Part shown: in pieces, positions 52,305 through 60,524 of the stretch
Layout of the letters: each line of letters opens with the position of its first letter
Position numbering within the stretch: position 1 is the stretch's first letter
The notes under the pieces: model-generated
Told to the model about the DNA's origin: nothing
Databases searched by the model: none
Seen by the model: the letters and a program-made list of their open reading frames with translations, nothing else
Made by a program: the position numbers and the translations under genes
Source: Acidovorax sp. T1
Lineage (GTDB): Bacteria; Pseudomonadota; Gammaproteobacteria; Burkholderiales; Burkholderiaceae_C
NCBI RefSeq assembly: GCF_002176815.1
Contig: NZ_CP021648.1
Location: 62,001 to 126,000 of the forward strand
Reading direction: 5' to 3'
Length of the DNA stretch: 64,000 nucleotides

Positions 52305-53210
52305 ATGGCGGCCATGACAGACATCACCATCGACACCGCCGCCCTGGCCCACCTGCAAACCTGGCAGGGCCAAAGCGAAACCCTGAGCGACACCCTCACG
52401 GCAGCGCCCGTGGACGCCCTGTCGGCCACGCTGGACAGGGACGACCCGGCGCCCGCTGCCGGCACCGCACTGCCGCCGCTGTGGCACTGGCTGTATTTTT
52501 TGCCGCATGCCCGGCAAAGCGAGATCGGCCCCGACGGCCACCCCAAGCGCGGGGGCTTTTTGCCGCCCGTGCCGCTGCCGCGCCGCATGTGGGCGGGCGG
52601 GCGCCTGCGCTGGGAAATGCAGGGTGATGGCGCCAACCCGCTGCGCGTGGGCCAGCAGGTGCAGCGCACATCCACCATCCAGTCGGTCAAGCACAAGGCC
52701 GGGCGCACCGGCGAGCTGCTCTTTGTGCTGGTGGAGCACCAGTACCGCAATGCCCAGGGCCTGGCGCTGACCGAAGAGCACGACATTGTTTACCGCAGTG
52801 CCGCCCAGCCCGGCGACCCCGCACCCGCGCCGCAAAAGCCGCCACTGGACGGCCAGGCCGCCTGGTCGCGCACCATCGTGCCCGACGACGTGCTGCTGTT
52901 TCGCTACTCGGCGCTCACCTTCAACGGCCACCGCATTCACTATGACCGCAAGTACGTCACCGAGGTCGAGGGCTACCCCGGCCTGATCGTGCACGGCCCG
53001 CTGATCGCCACGCTGCTGCTGGACCTGCTGCGCCGCAGCCTGCCGGGCGCGCAGGTGCTCACGTTCGACTTCCGCGCAGTGCGCCCCACGTTCGACCTGC
53101 ACCCGTTCAGCGTGCACGGCAAACCATCGGCCGACGGCAAGACCGTGGAGCTGTGGGCCCAGGACCACGAGGGGTTCCTCACCATGCAGGGCACGGCCAC
53201 CTTGGCCTGA
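52305..53210 (+). CDS. MaoC-like hydratase, itaconyl-CoA/mesaconyl-CoA hydratase type
   Basis: 301 residues from ATG 52305 (ATG 52314 also possible). Resembles HTD2/mesaconyl-C4-CoA hydratase proteins: ATLDRDDPAPAAGTALPPLWHWLYF, GGFLPPVPLPRRMWAGG, EEHDIVYR, FRYSALTFNGHRIHYDRKY and GLIVHGPLIATLLLDLL, with the hotdog active-site residues in the last block. First gene of a plus-strand operon with acyl-CoA dehydrogenase, CoA transferase, MmgE/PrpD, Bug and CitE-like genes, the content of the Pseudomonas itaconate locus; hence itaconyl-CoA hydratase (Ich) is the favoured role. Confidence 0.88.
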   Translation: MAAMTDITIDTAALAHLQTWQGQSETLSDTLTAAPVDALSATLDRDDPAPAAGTALPPLWHWLYFLPHARQSEIGPDGHPKRGGFLPPVPLPRRMWAGGRLRWEMQGDGANPLRVGQQVQRTSTIQSVKHKAGRTGELLFVLVEHQYRNAQGLALTEEHDIVYRSAAQPGDPAPAPQKPPLDGQAAWSRTIVPDDVLLFRYSALTFNGHRIHYDRKYVTEVEGYPGLIVHGPLIATLLLDLLRRSLPGAQVLTFDFRAVRPTFDLHPFSVHGKPSADGKTVELWAQDHEGFLTMQGTATLA

Positions 53211-53270
53211 AAACTACCAAATCAATAGCTGCTCACGCTTGCTACATAAGCGCTAGAGCCCCAAAACACT
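53211..53270 (+). repeat. R1 intergenic repeat
   Basis: AATCAATAGCTGCTCACGCTT, GCTACATAAGCGCTAGAGCC, CCAAAACA, filling the gap between the hydratase and acyl-CoA dehydrogenase genes; it ends 11 bases before the next ATG. Confidence 0.75.
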
Positions 53271-53281
53271 TGAAATCCACC

Positions 53282-54442
53282 ATGATTCACCAGCCCGACC
53301 AATACCAGGAAATCCGCGACGCCGTGCGCGCCCTCTGTGCCCAGTTCCCCGACGAATATTTCCGCAAAATCGATGAGGCCCGCGCCTACCCCGAGGAATT
53401 TGTCGATGCCCTGACCAAGGCCGGCTGGATGGCCGCGCTGATCCCGCAGGAATACGGCGGCTCGGGCCTGACCATGGCCGAGGCCTCGGTGATCATGGAA
53501 GAAATCAACCGCAGCGGCGGCAACTCCGGCGCCTGCCATGGCCAGATGTACGTGATGAACGCCATCGTGCGCAGCGGCTCGCAGGCGCAAAAAGAAAAGT
53601 ACCTGCCCCAGATCGCTTCGGGCGCGTTGCGCATCCAGTCCATGGGCGTGACCGAGCCCACCACCGGCAGCGACACCACCAAGCTCAAGACCACGGCGGT
53701 GAAGAAGGATGGCCGCTGGGTCATCAACGGGCAAAAGGTCTGGATCTCGCGCATCCAGCACAGCGATTTGATGATTTTGCTGGCGCGCACCACGCCCGCC
53801 GACCAGGTGAAGAAGAAGTCCGATGGCCTGTCGTGCTTCCTGATCGACCTGCACCAGGCGATTGGCAACGGCCTGACGGTGCGGCCCATCCTGAACATGG
53901 TCAACCACGAGACCAACGAGCTGTTCTTCGACAACCTCGAAATCCCCGAGGACGCGCTGCTGGGCGAAGAAGGCAAGGGCTTCAAGACCCTGCTGGACGG
54001 CCTGAACGCCGAGCGCACCCTGATTGCCGCCGAGTGCATTGGCGATGGCTACTGGTTCATTGACCGCGCCGCCAAGTACGCGAACGAGCGCGTGGTGTTC
54101 AACCGCCCCATTGGCCAGAACCAGGGCGTGCAGTTCCCGATTGCCGATGCCTTCATCGAGCTGGAAGCCGCCAACCTGATGCGCTGGAAGGCCTGCGAGA
54201 AGATCGACGCCCACCAGAACGCGGGCGCCGAGGCCAACATGGCCAAGTACCTGGCCGCAAAGGCCAGCTGGGAGGCTGCCAACGTCTGCCTGCAGACCCA
54301 CGGCGGCTTCGGCTTTGCCTGCGAGTACGACATCGAGCGCAAATTCCGCGAAACCCGCCTGTACCAGGTGGCGCCGATCTCGACCAACATGATCTACAGC
54401 TACGTGGCCGAGCACATCCTCGGTCTGCCGCGCTCTTTCTGA
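53282..54442 (+). CDS. Acyl-CoA dehydrogenase with helix-G catalytic glutamate
   Basis: 386 residues from ATG 53282. Standard FAD/acyl motifs MGVTEPTTGSDTTKL, WISRIQHSDLMILLART, QTHGGFGFACEYDIER. The usual C-terminal base (Y-E-G-T) is replaced by Tyr361-Gln362-Val-Ala (RLYQVAPISTN). Glu244 in LNAERTLIAAE stands where isovaleryl-CoA and long-chain dehydrogenases have their base. This favours a branched substrate such as a methylsuccinyl-type CoA, which fits the itaconate-like operon. The equivalent Pseudomonas locus also holds an acyl-CoA dehydrogenase gene. Confidence 0.93.
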   Translation: MIHQPDQYQEIRDAVRALCAQFPDEYFRKIDEARAYPEEFVDALTKAGWMAALIPQEYGGSGLTMAEASVIMEEINRSGGNSGACHGQMYVMNAIVRSGSQAQKEKYLPQIASGALRIQSMGVTEPTTGSDTTKLKTTAVKKDGRWVINGQKVWISRIQHSDLMILLARTTPADQVKKKSDGLSCFLIDLHQAIGNGLTVRPILNMVNHETNELFFDNLEIPEDALLGEEGKGFKTLLDGLNAERTLIAAECIGDGYWFIDRAAKYANERVVFNRPIGQNQGVQFPIADAFIELEAANLMRWKACEKIDAHQNAGAEANMAKYLAAKASWEAANVCLQTHGGFGFACEYDIERKFRETRLYQVAPISTNMIYSYVAEHILGLPRSF

Positions 54443-54443
54443 A

Positions 54444-54598
54444 ATGAAGCACCCCCTGAGTCGCTGCGCGCCTTCCCCCTCTCTCGCTTCGCGGGAGGGG
54501 GACGACACCCTCGGTGCGGGGCGGCCCTTCCTCGGTGTCCCTGGGGTTGGGTTGTGCCAGTTGCATGCGCTGCGGGTGGTGCGAAGTGCCATGGAACA
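54444..54598 (+). repeat. R2 intergenic repeat (about 150 bases)
   Basis: CACCCCCTGAGTCGCTGCGCG, CCTTCCCCCTCTCTCGC, GGGAGGGGGACGACACC, GGGGCGGCCCTTCCTCGG, GGGTTGTGCCAGTTGCA: the same block order as the element at 49247-49405 (minus). Occupies the whole gap between the dehydrogenase and CoA-transferase genes. Confidence 0.7.
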
Positions 54599-54603
54599 CT
54601 AAG

Positions 54604-55797
54604 ATGACAAAGCAAACTCTCAGGCCCCTCGACGGCATCACCGTCGTCTCGTTGGAACATGCGGTGGCCGCGCCTTTTTGCACGCGACAGCTGGCAGACC
54701 TGGGCGCGCGCGTCATCAAGGTCGAGCGGCCCGGCAGCGGCGACTTCGCGCGCGGCTATGACCAGCGGGTGAAGGGTCAGTCGTCCCACTTCACCTGGCT
54801 CAACCGCAACAAGGAAAGCCTGGCGCTCGATGTGAAGCAGCCGCAGGCCAAGGCCGCGCTGCTGCAGCTCTTGAAGACCGCCGATGTGCTGGTGCAAAAC
54901 CTGGCGCCCGGCGCGGCCGCGCGCATGGGGCTGTCGTATGAAGCCCTGAAGGCGCACAACCCGAAGCTGATCGTGTGCGACATCAGCGGCTATGGCGCCG
55001 ACGGGCCGTATCGCGACAAGAAGGCCTACGACCTGCTGATCCAGAGCGAGGCGGGGTTCCTGTCTGTGACGGGCACGCCCGAGACACCCTCCAAATCCGG
55101 CATCTCGGTGGCCGACATCGCTGCAGGCATGTATGCCTACACCAACATCCTGTCGGCCCTGCTGCTGCGCGGCAAGACGGGCGATGGCAGCCATATCGAC
55201 GTGTCCATGCTCGAAGCCATGGGCGAGTGGATGGGCTACCCGATGTACTACGCCCACGATGGCGCCCCGCCGCCGCCGCGCACCGGCGCGTCGCACGCCA
55301 GCATCTATCCCTACGGACCGTTTGCAGCCGGCGACGGCAAGACGGTGATGCTGGGCCTGCAGAACGAGCGCGAATGGAAGGCCTTTTGCGACACCGTGCT
55401 GCAGCGCCCTGAGGTGGCCACGGACGCGCGCTTCTGTTCCAACGGCCAGCGCAACGCCCACCGCGACGCGTTGCAGGCGCTGATCTTGCAAGAGTTCTCC
55501 ACGCTCAGCGCCGCCCAGGTCGTCGAGCGCCTGGAGGCCGCTGGCATTGCCAACGCCCGCGTCAACGACATGGCTGACCTGTGGGCACACCCGCAGCTGG
55601 CCGCGCGCCAGCGCTGGCGCACCGTGGGCACGCCTGCGGGCGCGGTGCCCGCGCTGTTGCCGCCGGGCGTGAACAGCGCGTTCGATTACCGCATGGACGC
55701 CGTGCCCGCCGTGGGCCAGCACAACGCCGCCATCCTGGCCGCGCTGGGCTGGAGCGCCGAGCAGATCGACGCACTGCAGGCCCCGCAATCTGTTTGA
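54604..55797 (+). CDS. CaiB/BaiF CoA-transferase, probable itaconate CoA-transferase type
   Basis: 397 residues from ATG 54604. Family III: LDGITVVSLEHAVAAPFCTRQLADLGARVIKVERPG, LNRNKESLALDVKQP, GYGADGPYRDKKAYDLLIQSEAGFLSVTG with catalytic Asp, HIDVSMLEAMGEWM. The EHAVAAPFCTRQLADLGARVIKVE start is typical of succinyl-CoA:itaconate/mesaconate/citramalate-type transferases. Operon context supports activation of itaconate or a related C5 diacid. Confidence 0.92.
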   Translation: MTKQTLRPLDGITVVSLEHAVAAPFCTRQLADLGARVIKVERPGSGDFARGYDQRVKGQSSHFTWLNRNKESLALDVKQPQAKAALLQLLKTADVLVQNLAPGAAARMGLSYEALKAHNPKLIVCDISGYGADGPYRDKKAYDLLIQSEAGFLSVTGTPETPSKSGISVADIAAGMYAYTNILSALLLRGKTGDGSHIDVSMLEAMGEWMGYPMYYAHDGAPPPPRTGASHASIYPYGPFAAGDGKTVMLGLQNEREWKAFCDTVLQRPEVATDARFCSNGQRNAHRDALQALILQEFSTLSAAQVVERLEAAGIANARVNDMADLWAHPQLAARQRWRTVGTPAGAVPALLPPGVNSAFDYRMDAVPAVGQHNAAILAALGWSAEQIDALQAPQSV

Positions 55798-55847
55798 ATC
55801 AAAAACCATAGCTGACAGCGCTTATCCCGCCTGCACTGGAGCCCAAA
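55798..55847 (+). repeat. R1 repeat abutting the MmgE/PrpD start codon
   Basis: AATCAAAAACCATAGCTGAC, AGCGCTTATCCCGCC, TGCACTGGAGCCCAAA directly before ATG 55848. The GGAG inside the conserved GAGCC block lies seven bases from the ATG and is the only visible ribosome-binding site. Confidence 0.6.
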
Positions 55848-57215
55848 ATGAAGCAAGAAACCCAAGCCGCCATCCACCCCCTGGCGCAGTTTGCCGCCAC
55901 GCTGCTGTGGAGCGACGTGCCCGCGCCCGTACAGCGCCGCGCCGAAGACCTGTGGGTGGACTGGTTCGGCTCGGTGCTGGCCGGCTGCCGCGCGCGGCCC
56001 GTGGCCAGCATCACGCGCTTTGCGTTGTCGCAGGGCCCGGCCTCGGGCCCCAGCGAAGTCATCGGCCACGGCGTTACCAGCAGCCCCATGATGGCGGCGC
56101 TGACCAACGCTGCGGCCAGCCATGTGGCCGAGCAGGACGACGTGCACAACGGCTCGGTGTTCCACCCGGCGGCTGTGGTCTTCCCGCCCGCGCTGGCCGT
56201 GGCGCAGGCCATCGGCGCGAGCGGCGCGCAGCTCATGGCGGCCTGCGTGGCCGGCTACGAGGTGGGCATCCGCGTGGGCGAATTTTTGGGTCGCAGCCAC
56301 TACAAGGTGTTCCACACCACGGCCACGGCCGGCACGCTGGCCGCCGCCGCCGCCGTGGGCCGCCTGCTGGAGCTGACGCCCGCGCAGATGCAGCACGCCT
56401 TTGGCTCGGCCGGCACGCAATCGGCCGGGCTGTGGGAGTTTTTGCGCACCGCAGCCGACAGCAAGCAGCTGCACACCGCGCACGCCGCCGCCGCAGGGCT
56501 GATGGCCGCGTATCTTGCCAAGGACGGTTTCACCGGCGCGCAAGACATCTTCACCGGCCCGCAGGGCCTGGCCGCCGGCATGTCGCAGGATTCCAACCCG
56601 GCCAGGCTGACCGACGGCCTCGGCACCCGCTGGGCCACGGCCGAGACATCGTTCAAATGGCATGCCTCGTGCCGCCACACGCACCCGGCCGCCGACGCGC
56701 TGCAACAGGTGATGCGCGAGCACGGCCTGGCGCCCGCCGACATCGCGCAGGTCACCTGCCATGTGCACCAAGGCGCCATCGACGTGCTGGGGCCGGTGGT
56801 CTCGCCCAGCACGGTGCACCAGTCCAAGTTTTCCATGGGCACGGTGTTGGCACTGGCCGCGCGCTTTGGCCATGCGGGTTTGACCGAATTCGACGCGCAG
56901 TTCCTGGCCCCCGACACGGTGGCCTTGCGCGAGAAGGTGCGCATGGAGCTGGACGCCGAGGTCGACGCCGCCTACCCGCAGCGCTGGATCGGCAAGGTCA
57001 CCGTGCAGACGACCGACGGCCGCACGCTGCACGGCCGGGTGGACGAGCCCAAGGGCGACCCCGGCAACACACTGTCGCGCGAGGAAATCACCGCCAAGGC
57101 GCTGCGCCTGGCGGCTTATGGCGGCGCGGTGCCTGCCGCGCAGGCCGACGCCGCCGTGCAGCGCCTGTGGCAGGTGCAGGATTGGCCGCGCACGCAGCAC
57201 CTGCTGGGCCTGTAA
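55848..57215 (+). CDS. MmgE/PrpD family protein
   Basis: 455 residues. Family of 2-methylcitrate dehydratase (PrpD) and cis-aconitate decarboxylase (Irg1/ACOD1, which makes itaconate). Motifs: AEDLWVDWFGSVLAG, AAASHVAEQDDVHNGSVFHPAAVVFPPALA, GYEVGIRVGEFLG, HYKVFHTTATAGTLAAAAAVGRLL, FKWHASCRHTHPAADAL. A member of this family is also in the Pseudomonas itaconate locus. The exact reaction is not established; dehydration or isomerisation of a C5-C6 diacid is the likely role. Confidence 0.92.
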   Translation: MKQETQAAIHPLAQFAATLLWSDVPAPVQRRAEDLWVDWFGSVLAGCRARPVASITRFALSQGPASGPSEVIGHGVTSSPMMAALTNAAASHVAEQDDVHNGSVFHPAAVVFPPALAVAQAIGASGAQLMAACVAGYEVGIRVGEFLGRSHYKVFHTTATAGTLAAAAAVGRLLELTPAQMQHAFGSAGTQSAGLWEFLRTAADSKQLHTAHAAAAGLMAAYLAKDGFTGAQDIFTGPQGLAAGMSQDSNPARLTDGLGTRWATAETSFKWHASCRHTHPAADALQQVMREHGLAPADIAQVTCHVHQGAIDVLGPVVSPSTVHQSKFSMGTVLALAARFGHAGLTEFDAQFLAPDTVALREKVRMELDAEVDAAYPQRWIGKVTVQTTDGRTLHGRVDEPKGDPGNTLSREEITAKALRLAAYGGAVPAAQADAAVQRLWQVQDWPRTQHLLGL

Positions 57216-57277
57216 GCTACGAAGGGCGCTGGCCAGGCGCCCGTTCATCACAAACCACAAACAGGAGACAGACCCCC

Positions 57278-58285
57278 ATGACAGCACGCTTCATCCCGAT
57301 TTCCCGCCGCACCGTTGCCGGCTCCATCGCTGCCGCCTGCGCCACGCTGGCACTGTGCGGCAACGCCCTGGCCAACACCTGGCCCGAAAAGACCGTCACC
57401 CTGGTCGTACCCTACAGCGCTGGCGGCCCTACCGACGTGGTGGCGCGCCTGCTGGCGGTGCCCATGGGCCAGTCGCTGGGCCAGACGGTGGTGGTGGAAA
57501 ACACGGTGGGCGCGGGCGGCACGCTGGCGCCCGCGCGCATCGCCCGCTCCAAACCCGACGGCTACACCATCCTGATCCATCACATGGGCATGGCCACGGC
57601 CCCGGCGCTCTACAAGAAGCTGCCTTATGACCCGCTCAAGGACTTCGAGTACGTCGGCCAGGTGCTGGACGTGCCCATGACCCTGCTGTCGCGCAAGGAC
57701 TTTCCGGCGAACAACTTCCAGGAGCTGCAGGACTACGTGAAGAAGAACCAGGACAAGGTGTCGCTGGCCAACGCCGGCATTGGCGCCGTGTCGCAGCTGT
57801 GCGGCATGCTGTTCATGCACCAGCTGGGCGTGAAGCTGACCACCATCCCCTACAAAGGTGCTGGCCCAGCCATGAACGACCTGATGGGCGGGCAGGTGGA
57901 CCTGCTGTGCGACCAGACCACGCAGACCGCGCCCGTGATCCAGGACGGCAAGCGCGCCAAGGTGTTTGGCGTGACCACGCCGCAGCGCCTGTCGTCCATG
58001 CCCAATATCCCCACGCTGGATGAGCAGGGCCTCAAAGGCTTCGACGTGAAGGTGTGGCACGGCATGTACGCTCCCAAGGGCACGCCCAAAGACGTGATGG
58101 CCAAGCTCAACAAGGCGTTGAACGTGGCGATCAAGGACGAGAACGTGAAAAAGCGCATTGCTGAGTTGAGCTCCGATCTCGTCTCGCCCGACAAGGCCAC
58201 CCCTGAGGGGCTGCGCAAGCACCTGGAGGCCGAGGTGGCGCGCTGGGACAAGGTCATCAAGGCTGCGGGCGTATCGGCCGAATAA
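57278..58285 (+). CDS. Bug/TctC-family periplasmic binding protein in the itaconate-like operon
   Basis: 335 residues from ATG 57278 with AGGAGACA upstream. Signal sequence with SRRTVAG twin arginine and cleavage near ALAN. Bug motifs VTLVVPYSAGGPTDVVARLL, IPYKGAGPAMNDLMGGQVDLLCD. Placed between the MmgE/PrpD and CitE-like genes, it probably captures the pathway's diacid in the periplasm. No permease gene accompanies it. Confidence 0.93.
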   Translation: MTARFIPISRRTVAGSIAAACATLALCGNALANTWPEKTVTLVVPYSAGGPTDVVARLLAVPMGQSLGQTVVVENTVGAGGTLAPARIARSKPDGYTILIHHMGMATAPALYKKLPYDPLKDFEYVGQVLDVPMTLLSRKDFPANNFQELQDYVKKNQDKVSLANAGIGAVSQLCGMLFMHQLGVKLTTIPYKGAGPAMNDLMGGQVDLLCDQTTQTAPVIQDGKRAKVFGVTTPQRLSSMPNIPTLDEQGLKGFDVKVWHGMYAPKGTPKDVMAKLNKALNVAIKDENVKKRIAELSSDLVSPDKATPEGLRKHLEAEVARWDKVIKAAGVSAE

Positions 58286-58296
58286 GGAAAGCATCC

Positions 58297-59166
58297 ATGT
58301 CCGATCTGGTGCAGCAGGCCTGCTCTTTTCTTTTCGTGCCGGCCACCCAGCCCGAGCGCTTGCCCAAGGCCCTGGCCAGCGGCGCCGACCTGGTGATCGC
58401 CGACTGGGAGGACGCCGTGGCTCCCGCCGACAAGGAGCGTGCCCGCACCGCCCTGGCCGAGGCCGTGGCCGCGCTGGAAGGCGCGGCGCGTGCGCGCCTG
58501 CTGGTGCGCATCAACAGCGAGGGTTCGCCCTGGTTCGCCGCTGACCTGCAGGCCCTGGCACAGCTCACGGGGCAGGGCCTGGCTGGCGCCGTGGTGCCCA
58601 AGGCAGAGCACGCGCAAACGCTGCAGGCCGTGGGCCAGGCCGCCGGGCCGCAGGCCGCGCTGGTGCCGCTGGTCGAGAGCGTGGCTGGCCTGGCCGCCGC
58701 CGATGCCCTGGCGGCAGCGCCGCAGGTGGTGCGCCTGGCCTTCGGGCACCTGGACTTCCAGGTCGATGCCGGCATGGCCTGTGGTGAAAGCGAGGAAGAA
58801 CTGCTGCCCGTGCGCATGGCCCTGGTGCTGGCTTCGCGCCGCGCGGGCCGTGCCGCTCCCATCGACGGCGTCACCGTGGACACGCGCAACCCCGAGCGCA
58901 TGGCCCACGATGCCGAGCGCGCGCGGCGCATGGGCTTTGGCGGCAAGCTGTGCATCCACCCGGCGCAGGTGCCGGTGCTGCATGCCGCCTTTGACCCCGA
59001 CGAGGCTGCGGTAGCCCACGCGCTGCGTGTTCAGCAGGCGCTGCAGCAGGCCGGTGGCGGCGTCTGCGTGCTGGATGGCCGCATGGTGGATGCACCGGTG
59101 CTGGCGCAGGCGCAGCAAACCTTGCTGCGCCACGCGCGGGCGCAGCAGCGCCTTGCGTCCCGCTGA
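58297..59166 (+). CDS. CitE/HpcH-type acyl-CoA lyase (citramalyl-CoA lyase candidate)
   Basis: 289 residues. HpcH/HpaI aldolase fold: LFVPATQPERLPKALASGADLVIADWEDAV, RINSEGSPWFAADL, LVPLVESVAGLAAADAL with catalytic Glu, FGHLDFQVDAG metal site, and the lid GKLCIHPAQVPVLHAAFDPDEAAVAHAL. Cleaves citramalyl- or malyl-CoA to an oxoacid and acetyl-CoA. Last gene of the plus operon, 11 bases after the Bug gene; by context it is the (S)-citramalyl-CoA lyase step giving pyruvate and acetyl-CoA. Confidence 0.92.
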   Translation: MSDLVQQACSFLFVPATQPERLPKALASGADLVIADWEDAVAPADKERARTALAEAVAALEGAARARLLVRINSEGSPWFAADLQALAQLTGQGLAGAVVPKAEHAQTLQAVGQAAGPQAALVPLVESVAGLAAADALAAAPQVVRLAFGHLDFQVDAGMACGESEEELLPVRMALVLASRRAGRAAPIDGVTVDTRNPERMAHDAERARRMGFGGKLCIHPAQVPVLHAAFDPDEAAVAHALRVQQALQQAGGGVCVLDGRMVDAPVLAQAQQTLLRHARAQQRLASR

Positions 59167-59357
59167 AGTTGGAGCCGTTCTCCCAGGGCTTCCTGGATCG
59201 TGAACGCGTTCTGACGCAGCAATGCTGCTGGCCAAAGTCGCCTGTCTGGCGTTGGCCTCGCGGGCGTTCCGGCTTCTGGCGGCGTCGCCGCTGTTCAGGC
59301 AACGCTGAACGCACCTCAGGCGAAGAACGCCGTGACGGGCCTTCTACCCAGCGTCGC

Positions 59358-60479
59358 CTAGAGCGCTGGACGCTGGCGCCACACGGCCTGCGCTCCCGCC
59401 TGGCCCAGGCTTTCCATGACTGCCTGCGTGTGCGTACCCGGCACGCAGGCCTCGCCCGGCTCGTAGGCCGCGCCGTCAAAGCGCGGCGCCGGTGCGGCCT
59501 GCAGCACGCCCTGGTGCTCGGCGTACACGCCGCGCGCCTGCATATGCGGGTGCGCTGCCGCCTCTACTGGGCTGAGCACGGCGCCAAAGCAGGCATCGGT
59601 GGGCTCCAGCAGCGCCTGCCAGTGCGCGCGCGGCTGGGCCAGAAACAGGGCCGCGAGGCGCGAGCGGCGCTTGGGCCAGGCCGCCTTGTCCCACTGGGGG
59701 CCGGTGAAATCCGGGTCGTCGGCCAGCCCCAGAACCTCCAGCAGCAAGGCATGGAACTGCGGCTCGATGGCGCCCACGGTGATGTGCTGGCCATCGGCGC
59801 AGACATAGGTGTCGTAGAACGGCGCGCTGTCGTGGATGCTCTGGCCGCGCACATCGGCCACCAGGCCGCTTTGGCGCGCGCTGAGCATCAGATTCAGCAT
59901 GTGGGCCGAGCCGTCCACGATGGCTGCGTCCACCACCGTGCCGCGGCCCGTGGCGCGCGCCTGCACGATGCCCGACAGCAGCCCCGTCATCAGGTACATG
60001 GCCCCACCGCCGATATCGCCCAGCACGGCAAAGGGCGACACGGGCCGCGCGTCAAAGGGGCTGCAGCCCCACAGCGCGCCACTGACGGCGGCATAGTTGG
60101 TGTCGTGCCCGGCACGCGGCGCCAACGGCCCGCTCTGGCCCCAGCCGGTCATGCGTCCGTACACCAGGCGGGGGTTGAGCGCCAAGCAATCCTCGGGGCC
60201 CAGGCCCAGGCGCTCCATCACGCCGGGGCGCATGCCTTCGATGAGCGCATCGGCCTCGGCCACCAGCGCCAGCACCAGCTGGCGGCCTTTCTCGGTCTTG
60301 AGGTCGGCGAATACCGAGCGCTTGCCCCGGTTGAGCAGCGGGCCCGTGGTCGCCTGGCTCTTGGCCTCGCGCACCACGGAAATCACATCGGCCCCCAGGT
60401 CGGCCAGGTGCATGGCACAAAACGGCCCCGGGCCCAGGCCACCAATCTCCAGCACACGTACGCTGTCCAGAACCTTCAC
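59358..60479 (-). CDS. Alpha-methylacyl-CoA racemase-like CoA-transferase family protein
   Basis: 373 residues. Family III fold with racemase signatures: VLEIGGLGPGPFCAMHLADLGADVI, the RAGHDTNYAAVSG histidine, GDIGGGAMYLMTG aspartate. These match the His/Asp acid-base pair of AMACR, which inverts 2-methylacyl-CoA so that the oxidising enzymes can act on it. This fits the MFE-2-like genes nearby. Convergent with the CitE-like gene. Confidence 0.9.
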   Translation of the reverse strand: MKVLDSVRVLEIGGLGPGPFCAMHLADLGADVISVVREAKSQATTGPLLNRGKRSVFADLKTEKGRQLVLALVAEADALIEGMRPGVMERLGLGPEDCLALNPRLVYGRMTGWGQSGPLAPRAGHDTNYAAVSGALWGCSPFDARPVSPFAVLGDIGGGAMYLMTGLLSGIVQARATGRGTVVDAAIVDGSAHMLNLMLSARQSGLVADVRGQSIHDSAPFYDTYVCADGQHITVGAIEPQFHALLLEVLGLADDPDFTGPQWDKAAWPKRRSRLAALFLAQPRAHWQALLEPTDACFGAVLSPVEAAAHPHMQARGVYAEHQGVLQAAPAPRFDGAAYEPGEACVPGTHTQAVMESLGQAGAQAVWRQRPAL

Positions 60480-60524
60480 GATGTCTCCTTGGGTTGTGTT
60501 TTGTGTGTTGCTGGTGAGAGCGCG

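Noticed and set aside
55907..57277. N-terminal extension of the Bug gene through the MmgE/PrpD gene
   Set aside because: The frame is open only because of high GC; a clear signal peptide and AGGAGA mark the start at 57278.
59167..59357. Possible small gene or transposase scrap between the convergent lyase and racemase genes
   Set aside because: No conserved motif, no ribosome site and no terminal repeats found on either strand.
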